Source: Undaria pinnatifida
Lineage: Eukaryota; Sar; Phaeophyceae; Laminariales; Alariaceae
Length of the DNA: 64,000 nucleotides
Assembly: GCA_012845835.1 (NCBI GenBank)
Contig: JABAKD010000030.1
Coordinates: 4,791,416 to 4,855,415, forward strand
Reading direction: 5' to 3'
Below, one piece after another: positions 9,780 to 20,904 of the stretch (positions within the stretch are counted from its first letter, which is position 1; each line of letters starts with the position of its first letter). Both the position numbers and the translations under genes were made by a program. The notes under the pieces were generated by a model. The model saw nothing but the letters and a program-made list of their open reading frames with translations. It had not been told where the DNA came from and searched no databases.

Positions 9780-10150
9780 AAACCAACCAAGCACAGCATC
9801 CAAGCCGGCGCAATCAACCTAGAGCCTTAACAACCCTCAGCATCCAAGCACAGCTCACCCCATCCTCTTTATGTCAGGTGTGACCAAGCCGGCCGGGTCA
9901 ACCTAGCGCCTTTTCACAAGCCGCAGTCTCCAAGCAAAAGGTCACCTCATCCCCGTGGGGCGACCGGTGCTTGGATGCTGTGGATGGGGTGACCTGTGCT
10001 TTGTTGGATGGCTGCGGCTTGTGAAGGCTCTAGGTTGACTCGGCCGGCTAGGATGACGTGCTTCGAAAAAACAATCGGCCGGATCGGGATGCTGTGGCTT
10101 GGAAAGACTCTTGGTTGAGATTGTGAGAGCCGCATAAGATTCCCCCCAGC
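9780..10150. repeat. Foldback with four alternating units
   Basis: A unit of about 65 bp (caacctagagccttcacaag, ccgcagcatccaagcac, aggtcaccccatcc) occurs twice forward (about 9785-9870 and 9890-9952) and twice inverted (about 9957-10050 and 10070-10125). The inner pair could form a long stem with a loop of about 10 bases around 9953. Confidence 0.75.
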
Positions 10151-10254
10151 GAAGATACACTATCTGGCTCATAATATTCCGCCTTCAAATACTGCACTAC
10201 TGCACAGCTGTACACAGCAGTACAGGCTAAATCGAGTTAGACGACGGGAATCTA

Positions 10255-11095
10255 TTCCCACAAGCGAATGTCCACGCCGTTTTCTCGATTCAGACCGTGA
10301 CATTATTTAACTAATTTTCAAGGACGTCAGCCGTGAGTTTGACGAAATTCAGGTCAATACTCATCTTTGCAAGCTGCGCTGCTTGACATTTCGCACGTCT
10401 CTATCTGCCGTTGCAAAGACCTCGCCTGTCGTTTTTTTTTTTAAATCTGATTTTTTCGTCAGTCAGTTGAGATTTTTGGGAAAAATTGCTTTAAATTGGA
10501 CTACCTTAGACCAAATTTTTTCTGCGAAAAAGAAGAAAGAAAAAAAAAAGGAGGTCAGGCCTCGGGAAGGGCACATAGAACACCTGCGCAAATATCGGGG
10601 TCTATCTCTCAATAACGACGTGGACATTTTAACTTTTCCGTGTAAAGATGAGTACGGTACGTTTTTTCCTGTAAATGGCTTGGTTTTCGTGAAGGATCCA
10701 GATTTTCGTTATATTCCGCTGAATATACGAGTAGACAAACGCAGGTCATATCTTCGATTTTTTGCCCTACAAATTCTCCAACCAGGTCGAGCAAAATGCG
10801 ACGTATTTTTTTTCGCGTTCCCGGTGGGAAAAAGCCTGAATACTATCGAAAAAATGGAAAGCCTGTCATTGGTCGATATAAAGGTTTGCTCCTAGAGACA
10901 GCCTATTAATAGAGGCCGTCATGAAAAAAGCTGGCATGGCGTCACCCTCTTCCACTGGTCATCATGCACGGGGGTCAGCATGACACCAATTATCAGGCCA
11001 GCCAAATATTCACCATTTGACTAGATATTGCGAGCGATATTCATGGGGGGAAGAATTTCCGCCGTTTGACTTGAACCAGCTCGTGTGCCCCCCTA
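10255..11095 (+). mobile_element. 800-bp interspersed repeat, copy 1
   Basis: Starts near cgaatgtccacgccgttttc and ends near ttgaaccagctcgtg. It matches 15358-16080 along its length with many substitutions and indels. A 170-codon open frame at 10383-10895 is not conserved in the second copy, so I treat the element as non-coding. No terminal repeats seen. Confidence 0.75.
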
Positions 11096-11099
11096 TACC

Positions 11100-12737
11100 G
11101 CCATTATCAAGAATACACGCAAAAAGAGCACAAGCGTGAAGCCAGGTCAGACTGAACATTTTTCTTCTAGTCGCCTTTTGGGGGGGGGTGACCGCTGGCA
11201 GAAGTAGGCGAAGCAATCGATCGCGCTTGTGGGATATCTACCTCGCGCTCTGCTACTCGTACGTACGACCGATGTTGCCATATGTGCATATCGGATTGTA
11301 TCACAGCATAAATATCATAGCCTACCCACAGGGCACCAGGTATATCTCAGATGCATACATATCCGTGTCACACCAAATAGCAGTCCAACAGAGAAACCAG
11401 CTTGATTTGGCCAGTTCTCCCATGTACAACAGCGGGGCTCGCCAACTGCTACTACTGCTACTACAGCTACGAGTACATATGCTTACTTCCTCGCAGGGGA
11501 AGGACGAGGGAGGAGGCCCTGAGCAGAACGAAGGAGAGCAGACCGGCCTGCCTGTACATGGAGCAGAGGACCAGTAGTATGGCTAGTGTTGCAGTCGCAA
11601 GAGAGCAGTCCAAGTGAGTGTGATCAGGAGGGGGGGGTATAGACTATGCTGTAAGTTGTGCCCGAGGTACCGCTATTATATGTGGGCTATCATGTTTACC
11701 TCGAACATGTTTTTGCTGCGGGCTAGATGCTTTTCCACCGCACATCGAATATTCTACACAGCTTCTATTTTCCCCTTTCGTTCGTTTTCCCTCCGCATAT
11801 CGAACATTCTATCGCTTCTTTTTCCCCCTTTTCGCTACGCTTCGAGAAGAGGCAACAGCAACCCCGAAAAAGCGATAATAAACCGAAAAATCTTCGGTTC
11901 TCGTTCGCGTGATTCTTTCGCAGAGCCAGCTCCCTCTCTGTCCGTCTTCTTTCGTCGTCTCTTCAAGTCAAAAGTAATCACCTGTGGCCACCTGCAGTCG
12001 AGGTTCGTAGCTTCGACAGCTTGGTCAACGCAAGGCCTTCTTTCTTTGCACCAGGCAAGCCTTATCAGGATACAGGCAGACTGCTGTGTGCTGCTGTGTG
12101 GTGGGTTCTTCTCTCCTCAGGTGAGAATGATTCTTTGTTCTTCGGGTTTCGTATTTGTCACACGAAAACAAGCCGACGAGACCTCTTTGCAAACCTAAAG
12201 GTGCAGCAGCTGGCAGAGAAAATTGCAAGCCATTCGCAGTTTTTCTTTTTCAATGGTTTTAGTGTTGTTTGAGTAGGAGTTAGGAAGCTTATTATTTAGG
12301 AGGGTGAAACGCGTTTTCCCATCAATCCCTTGATTCCAATAGACCATATCTTCGTTTTGATTGGCCGAGACTAATTCCACACCACACCCCTATCCTAACC
12401 CCTCAAATTTCTGGGCTAGTGTCGAGGGGGAATATAGGGCTTTTAGGCTTCTGGTTGGGTTGGATCTGATTCGACCCGAAGGCCGTGAGCCGTGAGCGCG
12501 TAATCGCGAACTTGTACTGGTCCAGCGGTATGTGGCTTGCAACTAGTGGTGCAGGTCTACGGTTGCAAATAGCTGCGCTGCGGCGGAAGTTCCACTAAAA
12601 TTATTGGCATTCTTTCTACGGAAAAACGGGGAAGCACATGATCATGAGCATCTGGCATGTCGCGACGCACTTGCAAAGGGACTCCGCAGCTTTCCAGGTT
12701 CTTCTCATCGTAGGTCTCAGGAGTTAGTGTATCTACC
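11100..12737. other. Upstream region of the aldolase gene
   Basis: Pyrimidine-rich stretches (11720-11840, with cgaatattctacacagcttc and cgaacattctatcgcttctt as a local repeat) precede the aldolase ATG. The open frame at 11614-12198 is low-complexity in part and has no recognisable motif, so I do not call it. The promoter and 5' UTR of the aldolase must be here, but no element can be pinned down. Confidence 0.4.
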
Positions 12738-13393
12738 ATGCCGTCCCTACTGTACGTCTTGTCGACTGTCGTGCTCTCTGCGTCGACCGCCGGCGCTTTC
12801 GTCTCCCCCCTCGCTCTCCCGTCCTTCTCCGCGAGCAGCACCGGTAGTACGTATGCACGCAGGACCGGCTTGAGCATGCACGGAGGGCACCACCTCTCGG
12901 CCGAGCGCAAGGCCGAGCTCGTAGCCACGGCTACAGCCATGTCCCAGGCCGGCAAAGGCCTCACCGCGTGCGACGAAGGCCCGGGAACCATCGGAGACCG
13001 CTTCGAGAAGGTCGGTATCACCAACACCGAAGAGAACCGCCGCCTGTACCGGCAGATGCTCTTCACCGTGGCTAACGGCGACCAGTTCCTATCCGGAGCT
13101 ATCCTCGACCCCGAGACAGTCTACCAGAAAACTGACGATGGGGTCCTCTTCCCCGAGCTCCTCACGAGCCGGGGCATCGTCCCCGGGGTCAAGCCCCACC
13201 TTAAGGTGTATGAGCTCCCCGGGTGCAAGCCTGGGGAGACCGTCATGCAGGGCCTCGACTCTCTCGCCGTGCGGTGCAAGGAGTACTACGCGGCGGGGTG
13301 CCGGTTTGCTAAGTGGCGCAGCCCGCTTGTGATCGGCGCTGACGGTGACATCTCGGCCCTTGCAATCCAGACGAACATGGACGACCTCGCCAG
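12738..13393 (+). CDS. FBA: Aldolase exon 1
   Basis: Encodes the plastid presequence and the N-terminal two-fifths of the barrel, to NMDDLA plus two bases. Donor AG|gtaaag. Exonic GC content is clearly higher than in flanking DNA. Confidence 0.95.
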
Positions 13394-16300
13394 GTAAAGG
13401 TTGCTGTCTGTGTGTATTAAGGCGTCTTGTTGGTCACAAGGAGTTGTGGTGGAGTGTACAGAGTATCCACTACTCTACTACACCATCGTACGTAGCGTGT
13501 TGCAACGTAAGCGAGGGGCATCTCTTTGGGAACGAAACGAGACCCTGTGCAACTACTGCTGTATACTGAACGAAAAGAAGTACGACCGCAGCATTATTAA
13601 CAGCAGTAATAAATCGGAACATCGACAGCACAGCAGTGTTAACCCCACATGCCGGTAGGACATATTACGAGCTAACTATAGCTGAATTGTTGTGTTTGTC
13701 GTGTCGTCTGCCGTCGTGTCGTCTGCCGTCTTGTTTGTCGTCCTATTAATAGCTCACGCACGGCAAACATGTTGTAGCGCATGTAGCTCTTACTTGTACA
13801 GCTCATCTGCGGGAAATATGTGTAGAGGAGTTTGCTCCATACCCTGGTATCCCCAAATATCTCACCTCCGTGTAGATCCGCTCCGTACCCTAATATATGT
13901 CGCGCTCGTTGGTACAAGTAACTACCAGTTAGAAATGATCATTGCGTGCCAGAACGAAGCATTGTGTCTCCCGCCGCACGTTGGCGTCTATTTGCACTTG
14001 AGTTGCTCGAGCACCGCAGTACGTGTACGAGTAGCCTTTGTCGTGTTTCCACACCCCCAAACATACCTGACACACACCACGGATCAAGCGCCACAAATAT
14101 AACGAGGTGCCAGGTATGAAATAGGGGGTCTGTATTTTGTTTTCGGAACCTCCCCCAGCAACGTGTTGACCTTGCAGAGCGCTGATCGCCTCGTGAATGA
14201 AACGAGAGCAACAAAACCGTTCAGCTCCATCGAGCAAGGATGATGCGACGTTAAGCAGTACACAGGCTAAGCATGTAAGTATCATTTGCGTGCGAGCACC
14301 TGATACGATGCATGATGTCATCCCACGATAACCCATTAGAAAGGTTCACTACGTAAAAACGTTATGCATGTACGAGTATGACACTCACACCGCCAGAGCG
14401 CGATCCTCGTACTTCCCGGGTATGGTACCTGGTACACGAAATGCCACGAAATACCGTAGCCGCAGAACATTGCGCAACCCAACGCAAATCGTTCTGTAGG
14501 CGCTTTCTCGCACAGCCGGGAAACCCGAGACCCACCACCCCCCCCACCCTTCCATCTGAAGAGCTGTTCTTCCCGCCCCCACCCCATCCATGCGCAAACC
14601 AAACCAAACACGCAACCACAGGTACGCCCTCATCTGCCAGGACGAGGGCCTCGTGCCTATCGTCGAGCCCGACATCAGCCTTAACGGTGACTACGATCTT
14701 GAGACCGCCATCCACGTTAATGTTAAGGTGCAAGCACACCTCTACAAGGCCATGCTGGACCACGGCGTCTTCATGGAGGGCAGCACGCTTAAGCCCAACA
14801 TGGTGAACCCGGGGCGCGGGTGCAAGAGCAAGTCAACGGCTAAGGAGATCGGGGAAGCTACGGTGACCGCCCTGCGCCGGGTGATGCCCGCGGCGATGCC
14901 CGGAGTTAACTTCCTGAGCGGGGGGCAGACGTTGGAGGACGCGGCGGCTAGGCTGTGCGCCATTAACCAGGTGCGGGGGCGGGTGTGGTTTGAGCTTTGG
15001 GGGTTTGCACCTGTGCGTGTAGGCGTGGTGCATGTGATATCATAACTCTGTTTTTGTTGTACATTTCTCGCTGGTTGTCGCCGAATGAATGGATCCGTAC
15101 GTAGTGTCGGCGTTTTCCTTGCGTGGTCAGTGGGGCTGTGGGTAGACTGCATCGTGCTTGACAACTGTTTTGGTAGCCATGTGTTGGGTGGCGGTAGCTG
15201 ACTCTAGTGTTTACTGTTCAACGACGCGACGCATCCTACGGTATGTAGTAGGGAGCAGTTTTGTTTTCTGAGGCTCCTTCCTCGCTTGAGCTCAATACTC
15301 TAGTCATCCCGCAGTAAAGGCTGGCTCATGTAAAACCCCCCCAAAAAATATTTTTTTCCCCCCCGGCGAGTGTCCACGCCGTTTTATCGATTCAGACCGT
15401 GAACATTTTGCACACACACGTCCTCTATGTGCCATTGCGAAGACCTCACCTGCCGGTTTTTTGTTTTCTCTAATTTTTCGTCGATCGAGTTTTTTTTGGA
15501 AAATGTGGCCCACCTTAGACCAAACATTTTCGGCGGTAAAAAAAAGAAGAAGAAAAAAACCCAGAGGTCAGGCCTCGGGATGAGCATGTAGAACACGTGT
15601 GCAAAAATTCAGGGTCTATCTCTCCCAAACGGTGTGGACATTTGGACTTTTGGGCGTGCAAATGAGCAAGATGCGTTATTTCCTTCAAATTACTTGGTTT
15701 TGTAGGATCCAGTTTTTTCGGTAGATTCTGCTAATGGTGAACACAGGCAGGTCAGATCCTCGATTTTTTGCGCGAAAAATTCTACAGATATGCCTTGGAG
15801 TACCTCCAACCGGCTCGTGCAAAATGCGGCGCATTTTCTTTTATCGCCTCCGCTTGGAAAAAGCCTGAAAAATGTTGAAGAATATGAAGGCCTGTGGTCG
15901 ATACGAGTGTTGCTCCTAGAAACAGCCCGAGGCCGTTAGAAGACGGCCATGTCACCCTCTTTCATTGGCCATGGGGCGCAATATGATACCAAATATTCAC
16001 CCTTGGGCTGGATATTGCGAGCGGCATTCGCCGGGGAGAGTTTTTTTTTTTTTTTTTACGTGAACCAGCCTGCAGGGGTGCAGGGGAAATCAACATATAT
16101 TTTACCCGAAAACATGACTTCGAAGGCGTTCGTTCGCGAAATCCGACCAACACTTCTATGCGCTAGTCCCAAAAACAACTGTTGTACTCGTAAAATGATC
16201 AGAATGGTAACCGGTAGCTCCTCACACCTGGAGCTCAACCGCAACATTATCACCAGAACCTTTTTGGCCCATGATAAGCCGTGCAGCAACCCTTGCCATG

Positions 16301-18143
16301 GGATGACTCACCTCTCACCCAAACACTTCATTTTTGTTGCAAGTAGACAGAAAAATCCAGCTCTGAAAAAATCCAGCTCGGTAAACACGGATAGCCATGG
16401 CCCCTAGGCGTGAAAGAGAAACACCGTAATTTTTTGCCGAAGACGCGTGCTACGATAGAGTTGCGCTGCTTCCTTTTTTTTTTTCTGAGGTTCCTCAATT
16501 TTGGGAGATTTAGACAAGACCCGCTCCCAAACACTGATTTGGAGTAAAAATCAAAAACTGCTGCCACCGGAGAAAAAATGCCAGGGCCTAGGTACACGAC
16601 AAGAACCACGCTCAAAAAATAGCATATTTTCGACGATTTTGAGTTAAGGAGCCCCGTCATTCAGAAACCGTGTTCGCCAGAAAAAGGTATACCTTAATGT
16701 GGCGTATTTACGACGGTTGTGGGTTGAAGAGCCCCGTCATTCAGAAACCATTTCACGCGAAAAGTGCTGCTACCTCTATCGTGGCACTCGTCCGAAAAAA
16801 AAACGTCTTTGTTTTTTGGGGGGGGGTCAAGGAGCCCCGTCGATTCAGGAAACGTGTTTAGCCAAAAAAAGGTATACCTTTAATGCCCCGATAGTAGCAC
16901 GCGTCAAACACTACACGTCCGAGAGCTGTAAACGCGCTAGTCATGGACGAAAAAAAAAAAACACGCAAAAAACTACTATTAACTGTAAATATTTATGCCC
17001 CACTGCCGGAAATAACCAGGGCATTTTCACGGGTCAGATGGATCCCTTCTCGCGGGTCGGATCAGGTCAGGCTGGTCCGTTCCGACCCGTGATTATTGAA
17101 AATATCTTGACCCGGCCCGACTCGACCCGTGAGATTTCCAACACCTCCTCCTGACCCGATCCGACTCGACCCGCGGATTTGTTTAAATGCCTCCTGACCT
17201 GACCCACCCGCGGGCCGGGTCATGATCCGTGGAAAACCTTGCTAAAGACCAGTCGGCGACTTACTATTGGTATGCTATTAGTACCGTTAGTGTAAGTCAG
17301 ACAAAAGGCAACCCTAGCGTGTTGGTCTTCGCATGTACAAGCTCTTCGCACCTGCTAGTAACCTGTCGGCGACTTACCATCGAGGTACTGTTAGTACCGC
17401 TAGCATAGTCGGGACAGCTCACGTCCCTAATTGTCGGGCCTCGCGTGTATACGCTTTTCACATATCGGACAAATCATGGTCTAGATCATGTAGATCATAT
17501 AGATCATATAAATGATCTAAATAATATAGATAATCTAGATCATCTACAGTGGTGCATGACGTGGCTGCCGTTATGACATCTTACATGCTGGATCTTTATC
17601 TATAGAGTACATATTCATTCCAGGAATCGTGTGCTATGACAGACAGGTCGTACGGCTCCCACCTGGTAGACCATACAGATCTTCGCTGAACGCTATAGAT
17701 CATCAAGTGGGGATCGGTGACCTTTCCAAGGTGTGCAAAGCTTGTTAAACCGTACCATTATACCAGTACAGATTGACCACGCGAAATAGTTTTGCTCTAC
17801 ACACGTTTGCACGGGTGTACATAGTGCTGTGTGGACAACTTATGGAGTTAACGAGTCCCGAAATTGAGAAGATAAAAAAATGCCAGAAATAAAAAAATGC
17901 TGCCTCGATCCCGTAGCAGGTGTCCGTCCTCGTGGAAAGGACCAAAGCGGTAGAGGTGCACTGGCTCTTTTTTCTTGCCTTCTGAGGGTGGCTGCTTGAG
18001 GATCTCTGTACCCTCAGCAAAAAAAAACAAAAAAAAAACTGACTCTTTTGAGTAAACTGAAGCCGAACAAGGGCAACTCGATGAACAGACTCATGGCCTA
18101 GGTATCAAATTATTCATGTTATACGAAGTATCTATAGATTGCG

Positions 18144-18237
<94 letters not shown>

Positions 18238-20608
18238 AAATGGGTGGCGTGATTCCGACGAGTTTTGGGGGGGGGGTTGAAGGAGAGCCCCCGTCCTTCG
18301 GGAAATATTTGTCGCCAAAAAGAGGCACCAACTAACGGTGCCTCTGTCGTTGCATGCGTCCCTGGTAGCACCGGTACAGGTATCGGCATGCGGCACGAGT
18401 GTGAGTGTGTGTGCAGCTCCTCTTTTGCGACACGCGTTGCGGAAGAGTTGCGCCGTCCCCCCCCCTCGAGGAGATTTTATTATACCTCCATCCAAAAACC
18501 GTTTTTTTTTTTTTTTTTTTTCTAGTTACAGCACTGAAAAAGTGCAACCCGCCCGATGACCGCGAAACAAACCCATGGGCTACATACAGTAGGGTTGTTG
18601 TTGTTGTTGTTCTAACATTAACTCGCATAATCAAGTCCGTGCGGTCACAGGACAGGCTCCAGTCACTATGGAGCTGAGGAATACCCCAGAGAAAAAGCAC
18701 AAGCGAACCAAAGGTGGCACACGCATATATATATCACAGCTGGCGCAATTCATGCCTCCGCGAGAAACATATCACAAGTGAATTCGGGAGTCAGCCTACG
18801 ATGCGCCAGGTCCATACTGGTGCATACAGTCTCACTACTCGCGCCTGAAAAAACCGACTATACCCCTTGCTGCCCAGGGAAGACTACCACGCATGTATTA
18901 CACGCAGTACCTATCACTACGCATACGCACGTCAGACTCAAGTCAATCGGAAAGAAAAATAAATAAAAAAAAGAAAAGAAAAGAATAGAAGAGAGGGTAT
19001 ACCAGTACAAGATATGTTCAGTTTGCAAAACAAGAATAGTAACACTTTTTTTTTTCCGGCGATTTTTGGGGTTAAAGAGTCCCGTGATTTTTTTTTCTTT
19101 TTTTTTTTTTAGCGAAAAAGTGCTACGTATCGTACCTTCTGTCGTCGTAGCGCGCGTGAGAAGTCGGGGTTGCTTCATTTTGGCCAATGCTCCATTTTCT
19201 TTCTTGTACGTTTTGCGTAGTAGTTTTTTTTGCGAAATATAGTAAGTATCGATCCCCCTCCAAAATTTCAAAAGGATTACTCTCATTAATGGTATGTTCA
19301 TTACGTTGCCCCCGTTTACGTTGTGTATGTACCTAGCATGTTGTTTCGCGTCCTTCGTCTGCAATATTAAGTAATTATCAACCTCCCGTGAAATAATAAA
19401 AATGGACTACTTCATTAGTAAGTCCTCCCCCCTATATTTAGAGAAAGTGGAAAATACACGTGAGCTGCGAGGTCAAAAAGTTAACCAAAACTCATATTTG
19501 CAAGCTGCGTGTGATACTTCGATCACGCGTGTTTGCGGGAGACGTATACCCTCGTGAAGGATACAGGTCGGTGACTCCCCTGCAGATACCAGGGTCAACA
19601 GGACTGGGACGTTCAGCCTCGTTCTATTCACGGCGTAACGTGTATTACATTTCCTTTCTCATGCTCCAGAGGGGCATACATTGTAAAGTCAGCCTAAATA
19701 TCGTCGTGGCACGGTGTTCAGCCTCGTTCTATTTACGACGTAAAGTCTTCCTCTGGCCCACCGCATAAGCACACTTTTAAATTTTGAGTATTATATTTCC
19801 CTTCTCATGCCCCAGAGGTATTACATTTCCCTTCTCATGCTCCAGAGGGGGATAAATTGTTGGCACGGCGATGTTCGCCGTACGCGTCGTACCGCTTACA
19901 CCAAGCCGACCGCAATGCGCAGGGTGAGTGAAAAATATATCGTGCACAGCATCAAGCCGATCGCAATGCGCCTCTCGCGCTGATAGCGAACGTATGCACC
20001 GGACCGATAGTGGCGAGGGGAGGGGAGGGGGGGGGGTGAGTGCCTGCTGTGTGACCCCGGACCTGCGTTACCAAAATAGAGGAAGGGAGCTGGAGAGAAA
20101 AAAAAATGCGCGCAAAAGTCATAGTAGATGGGATGGAACCCCCCCCCCCCCCCCCCCCCTCCCCCCAAAAATAAAACTGACTGTACTAAATCGTGTACAG
20201 CACTCGTACAGTACTTCCACGCGCAACACCATTATCTTACTTTTTTCCCATTTTTCTGCGTACCCACGAAAAGCCTCATATACCAACACCCCCCACCCAC
20301 CCACCCACCCCCGCTGCCCCCCCCCCCTCTCCCCCCGACCCACCCACCCGCCCATTATGTCGGACAACCAACAAAACAACACGTGAAAAAAAAATGATTA
20401 GGCGAAGGGAAACTCCCCCTGGAATCTAAGCTTCTCCTGGAGCCAGGCGCTGCAGCTGCCCCTCTTGGACCTGTGCAAGAAGAACCCCGCAGGGTCAGAC
20501 CTCCCCCTCAAGGAGATGTCGGCGCTGTTGGAGAAGGAGCTCGTTATCGCGGGCGCGGCGGCGCGGGGAGAGTACGACTACAAGGCCGGTCAGGGGGACC
20601 ACAACTAG
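12738..20608 (+). CDS. FBA: Class I fructose-bisphosphate aldolase, plastid-targeted, 3 exons
   Basis: Interconverts fructose 1,6-bisphosphate with dihydroxyacetone phosphate and glyceraldehyde 3-phosphate; in the plastid it serves the Calvin cycle. Exons 12738-13393, 14622-14970 and 20402-20608 give 403 residues with matching phases. Residues 1-20 form a signal peptide and residue 21 is Phe (STAGA|FVSP), the heterokont bipartite plastid-targeting layout. Catalytic landmarks: Asp79 in ACDEGPGTIG, Lys192 in FAKWR, Glu234 in VPIVEP, the Schiff-base Lys276 in STLKPNMVNPG and the phosphate loop LSGGQ (317-321). The C-terminus ends YKAGQGDHN, without the terminal Tyr of animal enzymes. The ATG context is tctaccATG. 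Length fits a roughly 350-residue enzyme plus presequence. Intron 2 is 5,431 bp. Confidence 0.96.
13394..14621 (+). other. Aldolase intron 1
   Basis: 1,228 bp, GT-AG. Contains a short tandem of tgtcgtctgccg (13690-13735). No other element or open frame that I can support. Confidence 0.85.
14622..14970 (+). CDS. FBA: Aldolase exon 2
   Basis: Acceptor accacag, then RYALICQDEGLVPIVEP to RLCAINQ, donor gtgcgg in phase 0. Holds the Schiff-base lysine and the SGGQ phosphate loop. Confidence 0.95.
15358..16080 (+). mobile_element. 800-bp interspersed repeat, copy 2 (in aldolase intron 2)
   Basis: Starts gcgagtgtccacgccgtttt and ends near acgtgaaccagcctg, colinear with 10255-11095. The long open frame of the first copy is broken here. 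Confidence 0.75.
16442..16905. mobile_element. GACGCGTGCTA-TIR element, copy A
   Basis: 464 bp, ends GACGCGTGCTACGATAG and its inverse CGATAGTAGCACGCGTC. Inside, a motif around gagccccgtcattcagaaac is repeated three times. Non-coding MITE-like element in aldolase intron 2. Related copies at 31813, 48046 and 54727; fragments at about 18240-18365 and 19040-19155. Confidence 0.83.
17030..17235. repeat. Degenerate GACCCG/CGGGTC-rich tract
   Basis: Many short gacccg, cgggtc and gatccg blocks in both orientations. Similar blocks at about 2636-2735 and around 12465. Confidence 0.65.
17248..17462. repeat. Tandem duplication, unit about 115 bp
   Basis: gtcggcgacttactattgg...gttagtaccgttag at 17252 recurs as gtcggcgacttaccatcgag...gttagtaccgctag at 17367. 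Confidence 0.75.
17479..17545. repeat. Degenerate ATCATRTAG repeat
   Basis: Nested, partly palindromic (agatcatctagatgatct-like) heptamers. Confidence 0.75.
17930..18055 (+). mobile_element. Poly(A)-ended retroposon fragment, pair with 28660
   Basis: gagggtggctgcttgaggat...accctcagc followed by an A-rich run. A related sequence ending in poly(A) lies at 28660-28760. Confidence 0.5.
18144..18236. repeat. (CAA)n microsatellite, about 31 units
   Basis: Pure trinucleotide array in aldolase intron 2, followed by a fragment of the GACGCGTGCTA element. Confidence 0.97.
18594..18800 (+). repeat. 'GTT/CAGTCACT' interspersed repeat, forward copy
   Basis: A short GTT array, then tctaacattaactcgcataa, caggctccagtcact and gcgcaattcatgcctccgcg. 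Shared with 33550-33760 and 61985-62190, and in reverse with 4270-4425 and the right edge. Confidence 0.8.
19480..19870 (+). repeat. Diverged arm of the modular G-tract repeat plus local tandem units
   Basis: 19480-19615 carries aactcatatttgcaagctgc, ggtcggtgactcccctgcag and agggtcaacagg in order. From 19615 on, gttcagcctcgttctatt and ttcctttctcatgctccaga recur two or three times. Closest relative is 46905-47110. Confidence 0.7.
20138..20166. repeat. Poly(C) tract beside the aldolase exon 3 acceptor
   Basis: A nearly pure C run of about 28 bp, with more C-rich sequence to 20355; exon 3 begins at 20402. Confidence 0.95.
20402..20608 (+). CDS. FBA: Aldolase exon 3
   Basis: Acceptor aatgattag, then AKGNSPWNLSFSWSQALQLP and on to the stop TAG at 20606-20608. 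PWNLSFSWSQAL is the conserved final strand and helix (PWxLxFSYxRAL). The exon is the missing C-terminus of the gene started 7.7 kb upstream; phase 0 with exon 2 and no other candidate between. Confidence 0.92.
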   Translation, partial: AKGNSPWNLSFSWSQALQLPLLDLCKKNPAGSDLPLKEMSALLEKELVIAGAAARGEYDYKAGQGDHN

Positions 20609-20900
20609 ATTTTCGGAGGAGGCGGGAGCCGGGTGGGCGAGGGTCGGGTCGGCGGGGGGGGAGGCGGGGGAAGCAGGAGGCGGGGGGGGGAGGAGGGTGG
20701 GCGGGGGGGGGGCTTGGCGGGGTGGGAGTCAATGCTTTGTGTCAACCCTATTTTAGAAACTGCACCCATGATTTTTTGGTGACATTTTACTTGGAATTAG
20801 TGTGGGACAACGTTAGCGGTGGTGATGCTTAGCCTGTTTTGTTTTTCTTGAGCATGTGGTGTTTTGTTGGAGGAAGCACCGTCCGTACGTAATAGCGCAA
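20609..20900 (+). other. Aldolase 3' flank, G-rich
   Basis: Immediately after the stop the DNA is over 80 percent G for about 120 bp (20610-20730), then a fragment (ttggaattagtgtgggac) resembling the 85-bp minisatellite unit and a sequence at 61270. No clear polyadenylation signal. Confidence 0.5.
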
Positions 20901-20904
20901 CTGC

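Larger units (their letters stand above)
14971..20401 (+). other. Aldolase intron 2, 5.4 kb
   Basis: GT (gtgcgg) to AG (gattag). Packed with repeats: a copy of the 800-bp element, a TIR element, a CAA array, a diverged arm of the G-tract repeat and a poly(C) run next to the acceptor. No other gene was recognised in it. Confidence 0.82.

Noticed and set aside
10383-10895. 170-codon plus-strand open frame as a gene
   Set aside because: It lies inside an interspersed repeat whose other copy (15358-16080) does not keep the frame, and it shows no protein motif.
11614-12198. 194-codon plus-strand frame upstream of the aldolase
   Set aside because: Pyrimidine-rich, contains a local repeat and no domain; more likely promoter/5' flank.
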